A stretch of DNA of 64,000 bases, from positions 86,834-150,833 of the forward strand of contig NZ_JAMWZB010000009.1 in NCBI RefSeq assembly GCF_024305035.1. The letters are read 5' to 3'. A program made the translations under genes and the position numbers. Positions 54,308-63,887 of this stretch are shown here, in pieces (position 1 is the first letter of the stretch; every line of letters begins with the position of its first letter). Source of the stretch: Algoriphagus sp. GTDB lineage: Bacteria > Bacteroidota > Bacteroidia > Cytophagales > Cyclobacteriaceae. Under the pieces are notes generated by a model. It had not been told where the DNA came from. It was given only the letters and a program-made list of their open reading frames with translations, and searched no databases.

Positions 54308-54332
54308 AAACCCCAAACTATTGGGGTTTTTA
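54308..54332 (+). terminator. rho-independent terminator
   Basis: AAACCCCAA pairs with TTGGGGTTT around ACTA, followed by TTT, 27 bases after the DUF937-like stop and before the GH30 gene. Confidence 0.8.
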
Positions 54333-54345
54333 CATTCAAAAAATC

Positions 54346-55734
54346 ATGAAGCAAATTTCTTTTCTTGCCTTTGTTGCACTCGTTTCTCTTTCCTGCAGTT
54401 CCAGTCCGGACTTTTACCCTGAATTTTGGTTGACAGACCCAAAAAACCAAGTACTATTTGAAAACCAATCCACGGAAAATGAAGTAGGCGAGATTCAAAA
54501 AACCATTCTCATTGATTCTGAAACGACCTTTCAGGCGATGGATGGATTTGGCTTTACGCTTAGTCAAGGCTCGGCCCAACACCTGCTTCAAATGAGCGAT
54601 TCGGCACGGTCCAGTCTGTTGAATGAACTGTTTGGAACAAAAAACAACAGTATTCGCATCAATTATCTAAGGCTTTCCGTCGCGGCTTCTGATTTGAATG
54701 AATTTCCATTTTCTTACAACGATTTACAGGATTCACTTGCCGTGGACCCAGAGTTGGAAAACTTTAGTCTCAGCTACGATACCTTGGATGTGATCCCGGT
54801 TTTGAAAATGATTTTGGACATCAATCCTGATCTCAAGTTAATGGCCTCACCTTGGTCCCCTCCTAAATGGATGAAGGACAATAAAGACACTCGAGGCGGT
54901 TCGTTACTGGAAGAATTTGAACCGGCCTATGCCCTCTATTTGGTCAAATACATCCAAGCCATGCAAGCAGAGGGCATTCGTATCGATGCCTTGACCATTC
55001 AGAATGAACCCCTTCATCCTGGAAACAACCCTTCCCTATTCATGCTTCCCGAGCAACAGGCCCGATTTATAGGTCAGCATTTAGGGCCTGCTTTTCAAGC
55101 AGCAGGAATTCCAACCAAAATCGTGATTTACGATCATAACGCAGATCGACCGGATTATCCGATAACGGTTTTAAACGATTCCCTGGCAAATCCTTTCATC
55201 GACGGTTCAGCCTTCCATCTCTATGGGGGAGAAATCGAAGCACTCACAGAAGTTCATCAGGCTTTTCCCGACAAAAACATCTACTTCACGGAACAGTGGG
55301 TTGGGGCACCCGGAAATTTGGAAGGAGATATCCCTTGGCATGTCAAAAATTTATTGATTGGCGCTCCAAGAAACTGGGCCAAAACAGTGTTGGAATGGAA
55401 CCTGAGTTCCAATCCTGAACTCACTCCCCACACAGATCGTGGAGGTTGCAGCCGTTGCTTGGGCGCAGTGACCATAGCAGGAGATCGAGTCACGCGTAAT
55501 CCAGCCTATTACGTCATTGCTCATGCAAGCAAGTTTGTCGATGATGGATCGCTAAGAATTGATTCCAGCCCTGTGGAAGGTTTAGCCCATGTTGCCTACT
55601 TGACACCCAAGGGAAAAAAAGTAGTAATTGTACTCAATGACAGCCAAGAAGCTGCCCATTTTCAAGTAACCGAGAAAGAAACCCAATTTAAGGCTAGCTT
55701 GAACCCAGGGGCCGTTGGGACTTGGGTTTGGTAA
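54346..55734 (+). CDS. glycoside hydrolase family 30, lipoprotein
   Basis: 462 residues with a lipoprotein signal (MKQISFLAFVALVSLSCSS, Cys17). GH30 beta-glucosidase/glucosylceramidase-type fold with the acid/base Glu in TIQNEPLHPG and the nucleophile Glu in YFTEQWVG. Other family strings: FQAMDGFGFTLSQGSAQHL and LMASPWSPPKWMKDN. A C-terminal beta-sandwich follows. It hydrolyses beta-linked glucans or glycosides at the cell surface; the exact substrate is not evident. Confidence 0.93.
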   Translation: MKQISFLAFVALVSLSCSSSPDFYPEFWLTDPKNQVLFENQSTENEVGEIQKTILIDSETTFQAMDGFGFTLSQGSAQHLLQMSDSARSSLLNELFGTKNNSIRINYLRLSVAASDLNEFPFSYNDLQDSLAVDPELENFSLSYDTLDVIPVLKMILDINPDLKLMASPWSPPKWMKDNKDTRGGSLLEEFEPAYALYLVKYIQAMQAEGIRIDALTIQNEPLHPGNNPSLFMLPEQQARFIGQHLGPAFQAAGIPTKIVIYDHNADRPDYPITVLNDSLANPFIDGSAFHLYGGEIEALTEVHQAFPDKNIYFTEQWVGAPGNLEGDIPWHVKNLLIGAPRNWAKTVLEWNLSSNPELTPHTDRGGCSRCLGAVTIAGDRVTRNPAYYVIAHASKFVDDGSLRIDSSPVEGLAHVAYLTPKGKKVVIVLNDSQEAAHFQVTEKETQFKASLNPGAVGTWVW

Positions 55735-55985
55735 AGTTATTTTAACAAAAAGCCCCCCATCCTGTATAATTGAGTCAATAGTTTTAAAAAAATTTTCAAT
55801 CTAAGCGTAGTAGTAAAGCTTACTGGTGCAATTAGTTGACTACCTGACTTTCTAAACTATCCCCCTCATTCTAAAGGAAAGCATGCTCCTGCACAATAAG
55901 GATTTGGTAAAGGTAATTTTGATCAAAACGACCGGTTTTTCGTTTTTAATGAACGAATGAATCGGTTTTTGAATTGCTAAAAGTG

Positions 55986-56393
55986 ATGGAAATCCAATTT
56001 GATGAATCAGAACTTACTACCCTGGCTCGCTCTTTCACCAGAAAGAACATTAAAATCAAGTTGCTAGAAGATAATTGTTTTCAAATAAACGCTTTGGTTT
56101 TCATTTCTGCTCGATGCCATATTGAACAGACGTCCGAACGAACCCTCTCCATCAGTTATCATACCCCATTTTTGATCAATCAATTGGTGAAACTCTTTGG
56201 AGAAATGGAACACAAGGGGATCGTTTGGGATAAGAAAAATGCCAAGATCCACCTCGATTTGATTCAACTTTTACAAAAAGGCAACTCCAAACTACCTGTA
56301 GAAATTGAACTGAAGACCATCCAAATTACTGGGGAAAAACTCAAACTCGATTTCACATTCAGTCCCTTAGAGAACTTTAATCAACAGGATTAG
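55986..56393 (+). CDS. small hypothetical protein
   Basis: 135 residues from ATG 55986 (MEIQFDESELTTL); a TTG at 55974 would add four. Not recognised. Predicted mixed alpha/beta, no signal or membrane helix. It is the only gene in about 900 bases between GH30 and the M14 gene. The 250 bases before it hold nothing I recognise. Confidence 0.5.
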   Translation: MEIQFDESELTTLARSFTRKNIKIKLLEDNCFQINALVFISARCHIEQTSERTLSISYHTPFLINQLVKLFGEMEHKGIVWDKKNAKIHLDLIQLLQKGNSKLPVEIELKTIQITGEKLKLDFTFSPLENFNQQD

Positions 56394-56541
56394 TCCTTCT
56401 CAAAATCCAATATTTTATCCTATAGTTTCAATTAGACACGCTGGTAAACTTAATTTTGGCGTTTGAAAAAATGAATTTTCCTTATTCTCCTACAAATAGG
56501 TAGTAAAAGTGTACGTTTATTCAAATGTTTTGAATTCTGGT

Positions 56542-56573
56542 TCCCGATAGTTTACCTTGGTAAACTATTCGGG
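56542..56573. repeat. perfect-type palindrome in intergenic region
   Basis: TCCCGATAGTTTACC and GGTAAACTATTCGGGA are inverted arms (one extra base) around TT. There is no T-run, so this is not a classical terminator. It may be a regulatory palindrome or part of a small RNA with the hairpin just downstream. Confidence 0.5.
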
Positions 56574-56603
56574 ATTTAACTCGGAAGTGAAACATTTTTT
56601 CAT

Positions 56604-56646
56604 AACCGATCTTTCTTCAGGGGTGATGGAAGGATCGGTTTTTTTA
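56604..56646 (+). terminator. hairpin with T-run (possible terminator)
   Basis: AACCGATC pairs with GATCGGTT across a 21-base loop, followed by TTTTT. It lies about 210 bases after the preceding gene and just before the minus-strand M14 gene. It may end a small RNA or act from the preceding gene. Confidence 0.45.
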
Positions 56647-56651
56647 TTCCA

Positions 56652-57902
56652 TCAGTTTTTATTCAATATCCGCATCAATTCTCTAGCCGTAGTCTCCCCT
56701 TTTAGGCGGATAAGGTTTCGAGGCGTATTGTCTCCCACTTCAAAAGTCATGGCTTCAGCACCATGAACAAAGAAAAAGTAAGAACTCGAAGTTACTCCTC
56801 GCTCCATTCGGTCAGAAGGTCTGATATTAGGCTCATACCCGGGAATTTTTCGAGTAGATCTTCGGATCAATTTTGGAATTAAACCCGGATGATTCCCCTC
56901 TAAATCCTCATTGATCGTATAGAAAATATCTTCCCAAGTGGCATGAAAATCTGCTGCAAACACAAATTTTCCATCCGTATCCCTCACCTTTTTCTCCATA
57001 AATTCCGCTAAGGCCTTGGGCTCGGGTTGATTGAAATTCACCCAGTCCCGGTTGGTATCCACCCCGCCGACATTATGTCGCCAATGTCCTCGGGCCACCC
57101 CATCTGGATTCATCATCGGCATGACGTAAAGATTATACTTGCTTCGAAATTCCCGAGCCTCTGGACTGTCCTCACAAAGCGTCTCCACAAAGCTCTTCAA
57201 AGCCAAAAAGCCGGGGATTTCTGGTGGGTGTTGCAAACTGATGGCCATCAGCATTTTTTGATCATCAGCCTTTCCGATTTTTAGCACTTCCAACGGCCTC
57301 CCTTCTTTACTTAAGCCGATTTGAATTTTTTCGACAAAATTATGCTCCAGGATTTTAGCCTTCCATCGCTCCACATACTGGGTACCAGCAAAATCCTGAG
57401 CAGCGATCCAAAGCGTATCCGGTCCCACCCATACTTTGGCTTCTGCAAACTCGATGCGCTCGCTTCCATCTTCCAGGATTTTGGGATGGGGATGAAAAGC
57501 AGCCGAATCCAACTTTTTGTAATAAAGCCCACGCTTGTTGATTTTTGGATAATAGCGGTGAAAACCAGTTGTCGGATAGGTTAAGCGAATCCACATTTGT
57601 TTTTCCTGTTCAGACCAAACTTTAAAAGCATACCAAGGACTGGAATTGATGGGTTGATTTTCGGGAAGTATTTTCACCTCCACCAACGAATCATTAATTC
57701 GAACAGCATCATTTAATCGACCGCCTTCCATTTTGTTGGAAATAAAAAAACCATCTCCCAAATCAAAGTCCTGATAAGGTTGATTTTCAATGGGTCTATC
57801 CGTTGTAGGAACCACTTCAATGGGACCTTGACCTGTCCATTGTTGAGGAGTTTTACACGCGAAAATAAGAACGATGAGTACGATTGGGGCTAGATACTTC
57901 AT
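56652..57902 (-). CDS. M14 family zinc carboxypeptidase, lipoprotein-like
   Basis: 416 residues with a signal-like N-terminus (MKYLAPIVLIVLIFAC, lipobox Cys). The M14 fold is indicated by zinc ligands His and Glu in SLQHPPEIPGFLALK, the distant His in FAADFHATWEDIFY, the RHNVGGVDTNRDWVNF segment with Arg/Asn of the substrate pocket, and the C-terminal Glu in AMTFEVGDNTPR. Probably a periplasmic peptidase; substrate unknown. Confidence 0.9.
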   Translation of the reverse strand: MKYLAPIVLIVLIFACKTPQQWTGQGPIEVVPTTDRPIENQPYQDFDLGDGFFISNKMEGGRLNDAVRINDSLVEVKILPENQPINSSPWYAFKVWSEQEKQMWIRLTYPTTGFHRYYPKINKRGLYYKKLDSAAFHPHPKILEDGSERIEFAEAKVWVGPDTLWIAAQDFAGTQYVERWKAKILEHNFVEKIQIGLSKEGRPLEVLKIGKADDQKMLMAISLQHPPEIPGFLALKSFVETLCEDSPEAREFRSKYNLYVMPMMNPDGVARGHWRHNVGGVDTNRDWVNFNQPEPKALAEFMEKKVRDTDGKFVFAADFHATWEDIFYTINEDLEGNHPGLIPKLIRRSTRKIPGYEPNIRPSDRMERGVTSSSYFFFVHGAEAMTFEVGDNTPRNLIRLKGETTARELMRILNKN

Positions 57903-57961
57903 AGGGGAATGTACAAAAAATATAAGAGGCAGTCAAAACAGCTTACTTCTCAACCTACCGG

Positions 57962-57993
57962 AAAAAAAATGCCGGAGGAAAATCCGGCATTTT
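57962..57993 (-). terminator. rho-independent terminator for outer-membrane protein gene
   Basis: On the minus strand ATGCCGGA pairs with TCCGGCAT around TTTTCC and ends in a run of Ts, 20 bases after the stop of the gene at 58013-58708. Confidence 0.75.
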
Positions 57994-58012
57994 GAACAAT
58001 TGAGCGACTGGT

Positions 58013-58708
58013 TTACCAAGTGTATCGGACGGACAAACTTCCGTCAATGAAGTTACCCCGATAGTGTTGAATATAAATGTAAGGAATCAAATCCAGGCCC
58101 AGAGTAATGGGTGCATCTCGGAATTTGTACTCCAGTCCCCCAATTCCAACCAAGCCAACGGCGGCAAAAGTCCGCCCTTCCCAATAGGCTGGACATTTCG
58201 GGTTTCCAGGATCATTACAAGGGCCCCCATAGCCAGCGTAGTAATCTCTTCCATCAAAAAACCCTACTCTAGCTCCAAATCCATACACCCAGCTCAATTC
58301 CGACACTTCCAAAGCACCTCGCTTATGCCATTCGTATATCCCGGTCAAGGAAGTTCCTCTCCATCGACTGGCTCCCAAAATCACCTCGATAGCAGCCCGG
58401 CTATTTACAAAATGCTTAAAAGTCACTCCCGAAGTATAACCACCCCGTACACCGATAGCTGTTCTGTAACCCGAGGGCCCCGTGGGTAACTCAAAGCGAT
58501 CCTCTTCACTCGCTCCAGGATAATATCCATAAACAACCTCCTTTTCAGCAGGTCCGGTAGGTTTCCAGCTAACCAAATCATTTAGGTTAACTTTTTCTGT
58601 AGAAACTTGACATTCACAACTTTCAGTAAGAGTCATGGAACTATCTTGAGCGGTATTTTCCCCAAAAAGTAGAAAAAGCATAGCAAAACTAAGAAGTAAT
58701 TTTTTCAT
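58013..58708 (-). CDS. outer-membrane beta-barrel-like protein, function unknown
   Basis: 231 residues with a signal peptide (MKKLLLSFAMLFLLFGE, cut near NTAQ). The mature part has alternating hydrophobic strands ending in aromatic residues (C-terminal ...LSVRYTW), the mark of a small outer-membrane barrel. Contains YGYYPGASEEDRF and a Cys-Pro-rich loop. The family is not recognised. Single gene. Confidence 0.65.
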   Translation of the reverse strand: MKKLLLSFAMLFLLFGENTAQDSSMTLTESCECQVSTEKVNLNDLVSWKPTGPAEKEVVYGYYPGASEEDRFELPTGPSGYRTAIGVRGGYTSGVTFKHFVNSRAAIEVILGASRWRGTSLTGIYEWHKRGALEVSELSWVYGFGARVGFFDGRDYYAGYGGPCNDPGNPKCPAYWEGRTFAAVGLVGIGGLEYKFRDAPITLGLDLIPYIYIQHYRGNFIDGSLSVRYTW

Positions 58709-58867
58709 AATGCGGTTCGTTTAAATGTTTAATTAAATTTGGTTCTTCTTAAAATAAGGGCGACCCTATGCCTGTTAATGCAAGGAATATACCGTTTTTA
58801 AAAAGGATCTTCTGATTTTCACTTTTTTCGGCCCTTCTTACTATCAGTATTCGGGTTTCTCCAACCC

Positions 58868-58896
58868 AAAAAAGCCCTCCGAATAACCAGAGGGCT
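58868..58896 (-). terminator. rho-independent terminator for Gfo/Idh/MocA gene
   Basis: On the minus strand AGCCCTC pairs with GAGGGCT (10-base loop) and runs into TTTTTT, about 110 bases after the stop of the downstream minus-strand gene. Confidence 0.6.
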
Positions 58897-59006
58897 CCTA
58901 AATCGTAAATCCAGAATACTAAGTTTATTTTACTACCTCGTTTATTTTACTACCTCAAGGATTGGCTCAGAAACCAAAGCTGCCCTGGCCATACCTTTCC
59001 AGGCAA

Positions 59007-60350
59007 CTAAACTTTGGGCACTTTCCATCCATTGTGGTAATTAGCCTTCATCAAGGCATTGGCTTCTGAATCGGTAAACTGATTTTTTTCAGCATCCCAA
59101 TAAACTTTCTTACCGGTTTTGTAGGCGATATTTCCCATTTGGGCATTGATTGCGGCCACAGATCCGGTTTGAATTCCACAGGTTAATTTACTGACATCAT
59201 TGGCTTGGATTGCCTCCACGAAATTGACCGCATGCAAATCCAGCGCACTCGGTCCTTCAGGTCGTGTATGAGGTACTTCAGCTGTTTTAGGCTTCCGCTC
59301 TCCGTCCACCATCTCCGTTTCCGGGATGACCTTCCAGCCTCCCCGATTGACCACCAGGGTGGCATTATTTCCAATAAAGGCAATGCCTTCGGTAGTGCCG
59401 TAATTTCCTCCGTCTATTCCGGTGGCATGTTCCCAAAGCATATTGAATCCATCGTATTCATATACGGTCTGAAGTGTATCCGGCGTCTCAGAAGCATCGT
59501 CAGGATAGGCGAACTTTCCACCGGAAGCCATCACGGATTTGGGTGCACTCACCCCCATTGCGTACAGGGCAATGTCTATCTCATGCACTCCCCAATCGGT
59601 CATCAATCCTCCAGCATAATCCCAGAACCAGCGGAAATTGAAGTGAAAACGATTGGGGTTGAATTCTCGCTTTGGTGCCGGGCCCAGCCACATATCGTAA
59701 TCTACGCCTGTTGGCGCAGGACCATTGGGAAGTACAGGAACCGGTTTCATCCAACCTTGGTATGCCCAGCATTTGACCAGACGGATTTGACCGAGTTTAC
59801 CGGACTTGACATACTTAATGGCTTCATCGTATTGTGAACCGGAGCGCTGCCATTGCCCCACTTGAACAATTTTTCCATAGCGTTCCTGAGCCTTGACCAT
59901 GATTTGACATTCTTCAATGGTATTGGCAATGGGTTTTTCGACATAAACATGCTTTCCTGCAGCTACCGCATCGACCATATTTAAGCAGTGCCAATGATCA
60001 GGCGTACCGACAATCACCACGTCGATATCTGGATCTTCGAGCATTTTGCGGTAGTCAGTGTATTGTTTTGGTCGTTTACCGCGCTGTTTGTACACATCCT
60101 CTGTTCGCTGATCCAAAACGGATTGATCCACATCGGCCAGGGCCACACAATTGACATTGGGCATTTTTAAATGCGCATTCATATTGGACCAGCCCATTCC
60201 TTTACAGCCTATCAAACCATAATTCAACTGATCGGAGGGTTTGATTTTTCGGGTAAATGTGCCAAAATCTGCAGCGGTCATGATGCTGGGCATGCTTAAT
60301 CCTGCTCCAAGCAACATCGTATTTTGTATAAATTTTCTTCGTGAAGACAT
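59007..60350 (-). CDS. Gfo/Idh/MocA family oxidoreductase, Tat-exported
   Basis: 447 residues. The N-terminus SSRRKFIQNTMLLGAGLSMPS is a twin-arginine signal. NAD(P)-binding Rossmann motif GLIGCKGMGWSN, EKPIA and the conserved VGQWQRSGSQYDEAIKYV follow, then the oxidoreductase C-terminal beta sheet. Such proteins oxidise sugar derivatives in the periplasm. The DUF1080 protein is upstream by 94 bases, so a keto-sugar pathway is likely. Confidence 0.92.
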   Translation of the reverse strand: MSSRRKFIQNTMLLGAGLSMPSIMTAADFGTFTRKIKPSDQLNYGLIGCKGMGWSNMNAHLKMPNVNCVALADVDQSVLDQRTEDVYKQRGKRPKQYTDYRKMLEDPDIDVVIVGTPDHWHCLNMVDAVAAGKHVYVEKPIANTIEECQIMVKAQERYGKIVQVGQWQRSGSQYDEAIKYVKSGKLGQIRLVKCWAYQGWMKPVPVLPNGPAPTGVDYDMWLGPAPKREFNPNRFHFNFRWFWDYAGGLMTDWGVHEIDIALYAMGVSAPKSVMASGGKFAYPDDASETPDTLQTVYEYDGFNMLWEHATGIDGGNYGTTEGIAFIGNNATLVVNRGGWKVIPETEMVDGERKPKTAEVPHTRPEGPSALDLHAVNFVEAIQANDVSKLTCGIQTGSVAAINAQMGNIAYKTGKKVYWDAEKNQFTDSEANALMKANYHNGWKVPKV

Positions 60351-60444
60351 GAGGGTTTGTTGTTAATGGTTTTGAGTAGTAGGCAGTGAGAGTTTTCAGT
60401 TTGCAACTTTTTAGCCTATTGACAACTGAATTACTGCCTACAAT

Positions 60445-61212
60445 TTAAAGGGGACGGACCCAAATATTTCTGAATCGTACCGGATTGCCGTGATCTTGTA
60501 ATTTGATGGGCAACTCCTCCGCATGGGCTTTGTAATTTGGGATACCGATATATTCGGTGGGTCCTCTCAGGATGACGTTATTTTGTACTACTACTCCATT
60601 GATTAAAACGGTAACCGTTGCAGGTGAGGTCAATACCCCATTTTTATCAAATCGTGGTGCTTTGAAAATGATATCGTAGTAATTCCACTCACCAGGAGCT
60701 CTCAATGGATTAACCAAAGGCGGGTATTGCTTGTAGATAGAACCCGCTTGACCATTGGTGTAAGTTTTGCTTTCGTAGCTATCCAGAATCTGAACTTCAT
60801 ACATTCCCATCAAAAAGAATCCTGAATTTCCTCGGCCCTGACCTTCCCCTTTGATTTGAGTGGGCGCAGACCATTCGACATGGTATTGGGCATCTCCGAA
60901 GGGCAGTTTGGACTGAATATCCCCTTTCCCTGCAGTGACTACTAGCTCTCCATTTTCTATGGTCCATTCTGCCGGACTTGATCCATCTTTGGCGGAGACA
61001 AAATTATTCAGACTGCTCCCGTCAAATAAAACAATGGCATCTGATGGGGCTTGATGATTCTGAGCTCCGGGGGTAATCTTTGGCGGTACTGGGGTGTAAA
61101 ATTCGGTTGCCTCAGGCGGCAGAGGTGGTGGAGTCTTTTCTTGAGCCAAGGCCTGTTGGCCCACAAATAGCACAGTTCCAAGAATTAAAATGGGTTTCAC
61201 TGTCAATTTCAT
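60445..61212 (-). CDS. DUF1080 (3-keto-disaccharide hydrolase-type) protein
   Basis: 255 residues with a signal peptide (MKLTVKPILILGTVLFVGQQ, cut near ALAQ); the longer reading to 61260 has none. The DUF1080 lectin-like fold is seen in DGSSLNNFVSAKDGSSPAEWTIENGEL, LPFGDAQYHVEWSAP, RGNSGFFLMGMYEVQILDSY and PIKLQDHGNPVRFRNIWVRPL. Many such proteins hydrolyse 3-keto-glycosides made by Gfo/Idh/MocA enzymes, matching its neighbour. Confidence 0.9.
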   Translation of the reverse strand: MKLTVKPILILGTVLFVGQQALAQEKTPPPLPPEATEFYTPVPPKITPGAQNHQAPSDAIVLFDGSSLNNFVSAKDGSSPAEWTIENGELVVTAGKGDIQSKLPFGDAQYHVEWSAPTQIKGEGQGRGNSGFFLMGMYEVQILDSYESKTYTNGQAGSIYKQYPPLVNPLRAPGEWNYYDIIFKAPRFDKNGVLTSPATVTVLINGVVVQNNVILRGPTEYIGIPNYKAHAEELPIKLQDHGNPVRFRNIWVRPL

Positions 61213-61341
61213 GGTAAAGATTTTAAGGATTGAGAATTTAAAGCAATAAATTAAACCCAAAAGTCCTCAATCAAAAAACCATTGATGGATTTTTAATTGG
61301 ATAAGGACTAGCCTTTCCTAAATTTCACAAAATTTCAATCT

Positions 61342-63879
61342 ATGAAAAAACGCTACTTATTCGTTCTATTTGCTTGGCTTTCTGTACTTCCGGCATTCGC
61401 TCAGGTCGATTATTATTTCCCCGGGGAGACATTTAACCCCGAAATTCCCTCTCCAGAAGAATTTCTTGGCTATCCTGTGGGCGATTGGCACACGCGCTAT
61501 GATCTGATTGTCAAATATTATGAAAAACTAGATGAAGTTTCTCAGCTGGCAAAGTTGCAAACCATCGGCTACACCCATGAGCATCGGCCAAAAATCATTT
61601 TGACCATTGCCTCCCGGCGAAACATGGAGGATCTAGAATCCATTCGTCAGCAGCAGGTCCAACTGGCAGACCCCACACAACCCAAACCTGATGTCAGCGG
61701 GATGCCGGCTATTGTGCATCTGGGCTATGGAGTCCATGGGAACGAACCCTCTTCTGCAGAAGCGGCGATGTTAACGGCCTACTGGCTGCTAGCTTCTCAG
61801 TCAGAATTGGCTCAAAACCTCCGGGAAGAGGCCGTGGTGCATTTTGATCCTACACTCAATCCAGATGGACGGGACAGGCATAGCCTTTGGGCCAATTCCA
61901 ACAAAGGATTTCCTCCTGTAGCCGATCCGCTCGACCGGGAGCATAATGAAGCTTGGCCGGGAGGCCGAACCAATCATTACTGGTTTGATTTGAATCGGGA
62001 CTGGTTGCCTTTGGCTCACCCCGAATCCCAAGTGAAGGTGGACTGGTATCATCAATGGTATCCCAATGTGACCACTGATTTTCATGAAATGGGCACCAAC
62101 AGCACCTATTTCTTTGAACCTACCAAGCCCTATGGCTCAGAGAATCCGGTCGTGCCCCGAAAAAACTACGATGAAATCAATCCCTTATTTGCCCAGTACT
62201 TTGCCCAGTACATGGATGAAATCGGAAGCCTGTATTGGACCAAAGAAGTCTTTGACAACAGCTATCCGGGTTATGGATCAACCTATCCAGACATCCACGG
62301 AGGCTTGGGCTTAGTCTTTGAAACAGCTAGTAGCCGGGGTCATTTGCAATCCAGTCAACGAGGAGCCATTTCGTTTGCCTTTACGATCAGAAACCATGTG
62401 GTCAATTCCTTGGCAACGCTGGAAGCTTCCCTGGAAAACCGGGAATATATGCACGAGTATTTACGGGAGTTTTTTGAATCAGCTCTTGCTGAAGGGGCCA
62501 AAGACCCGGCAAAAAATTACGTTTTTGGGGATGAATTTGATCCAAGCAAAAACCGTCTTTTCCTTCAGTTTCTGCTCGATCACCGAATCAAAGTCTATGA
62601 AAACTCAGCAGACCTAACGGTAAATGGGCAAAGCTTCAAAAAAGGGAAATCCTGGATAGTTCCAACCCATCAGCGGCAGTACCGCATGGTGCGCACCATG
62701 TTTGAATACGAAAAAGAATTTGCGGACTCGGTATTTTATGACGCCTCAGCTTGGACGATGGCAGCTGCTTACGGAATGCCATTCAGTGCTGCTCCAGCAG
62801 CAAAATCCGGCGATGAACTTTCAGAGGTGAGCACTCCTGATTTTACCTTCCCTTCGGGTAAAGCTTATGCTTATTTACTGGATTGGTCAGATTATTTTGC
62901 CCCTAAATTGCTTCATCGTCTTCAAGAGGCGGGAATTCATGTAGAAATGATCAATCGAGCCTTTACGGCACAAACCCAACAGGGAGTGACCGATTTTTCG
63001 GCCGGTACCCTGATGATCCCAATGGGCTTTCAGAAAATGAATGCCCAGGAAGTCAGTCAACAACTGGAAGCACTAGCCGCTGCAACCCACCAACAAGTTT
63101 ATAAAGTGGAAACAGGGCTCAACCTCAAAGGGATTGATTTAGGCTCCAACCTAGTAGGAGCAGTACAAAAACCCAAAGTAATCCTGTTGGTTGGCCCAGG
63201 AGTTTCATCCTATGAGGCGGGAGAGATTTGGCACCTGATGGATACCCAAGTCGGTATGCCTATTACCAAAGTCAACAGCAATGATTTTGGGCGGGTCAAT
63301 CTCTTTGATTACACCACACTCATTCTTCCTTCCGGAAATTACAGCAGCATTTCAGGTGGTGCTTTAGAACATCTCAAAGACTGGATCTCTCGTGGCGGAA
63401 CCGTCATTTCTTTTAAAAATGCGAGCCTCTGGCTGAATCAACAGGAAATCACCCGTGAAGTCCTCGTAGAGTCAGAATCCACCGATCCCAACAGCTTACC
63501 ATTTGCTCTTCGTCGGGATTTTGAAGGCGCCAAAGAAGTGGGCGGCAGCATTTACCTGGCACAGCTCGACTTGACTCATCCCATTGCCTATGGGTATCAT
63601 CGGGAGACCTTGCCGGTGTATCGGAATACCTCAATATTTGTACAGCCTAGCAAAAACAAATACCTCACCCCGATTCGCTACACCGAAAACCCCCATTTAG
63701 GTGGTTACATTTCCAAAGCCAACTTGGAATTACTCAAGCAAAGTGCAGGAGTACTTATTTCTCCCGCAGGCCGAGGGCGAGTAATTCACTTCTTTGACAG
63801 CCCCAATTTCCGAGGCACCTGGTATGGCACCAACAAGCTCTTTTTTAATGCTATTTTCTTTGGAAATACCATGGATTAG
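61342..63879 (+). CDS. M14 family zinc carboxypeptidase, large exported form
   Basis: 845 residues with a signal peptide (MKKRYLFVLFAWLSVLPAFA). The M14 domain lies at about 45-370: zinc ligands in LGYGVHGNEPSSAEAAM (HGNE), the HPES segment, distant His in TDFHEMGTNSTYFFEP and the catalytic Glu in LVFETASSRG. The long C-terminal part has a glutamine-amidotransferase-like fold (LLVGPGVSSYEAGEIWHLMD) seen in the Bacteroidetes subgroup. An intron-like element starts 8 bases after the stop. Confidence 0.92.
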   Translation: MKKRYLFVLFAWLSVLPAFAQVDYYFPGETFNPEIPSPEEFLGYPVGDWHTRYDLIVKYYEKLDEVSQLAKLQTIGYTHEHRPKIILTIASRRNMEDLESIRQQQVQLADPTQPKPDVSGMPAIVHLGYGVHGNEPSSAEAAMLTAYWLLASQSELAQNLREEAVVHFDPTLNPDGRDRHSLWANSNKGFPPVADPLDREHNEAWPGGRTNHYWFDLNRDWLPLAHPESQVKVDWYHQWYPNVTTDFHEMGTNSTYFFEPTKPYGSENPVVPRKNYDEINPLFAQYFAQYMDEIGSLYWTKEVFDNSYPGYGSTYPDIHGGLGLVFETASSRGHLQSSQRGAISFAFTIRNHVVNSLATLEASLENREYMHEYLREFFESALAEGAKDPAKNYVFGDEFDPSKNRLFLQFLLDHRIKVYENSADLTVNGQSFKKGKSWIVPTHQRQYRMVRTMFEYEKEFADSVFYDASAWTMAAAYGMPFSAAPAAKSGDELSEVSTPDFTFPSGKAYAYLLDWSDYFAPKLLHRLQEAGIHVEMINRAFTAQTQQGVTDFSAGTLMIPMGFQKMNAQEVSQQLEALAAATHQQVYKVETGLNLKGIDLGSNLVGAVQKPKVILLVGPGVSSYEAGEIWHLMDTQVGMPITKVNSNDFGRVNLFDYTTLILPSGNYSSISGGALEHLKDWISRGGTVISFKNASLWLNQQEITREVLVESESTDPNSLPFALRRDFEGAKEVGGSIYLAQLDLTHPIAYGYHRETLPVYRNTSIFVQPSKNKYLTPIRYTENPHLGGYISKANLELLKQSAGVLISPAGRGRVIHFFDSPNFRGTWYGTNKLFFNAIFFGNTMD

Positions 63880-63887
63880 ATTCACCA

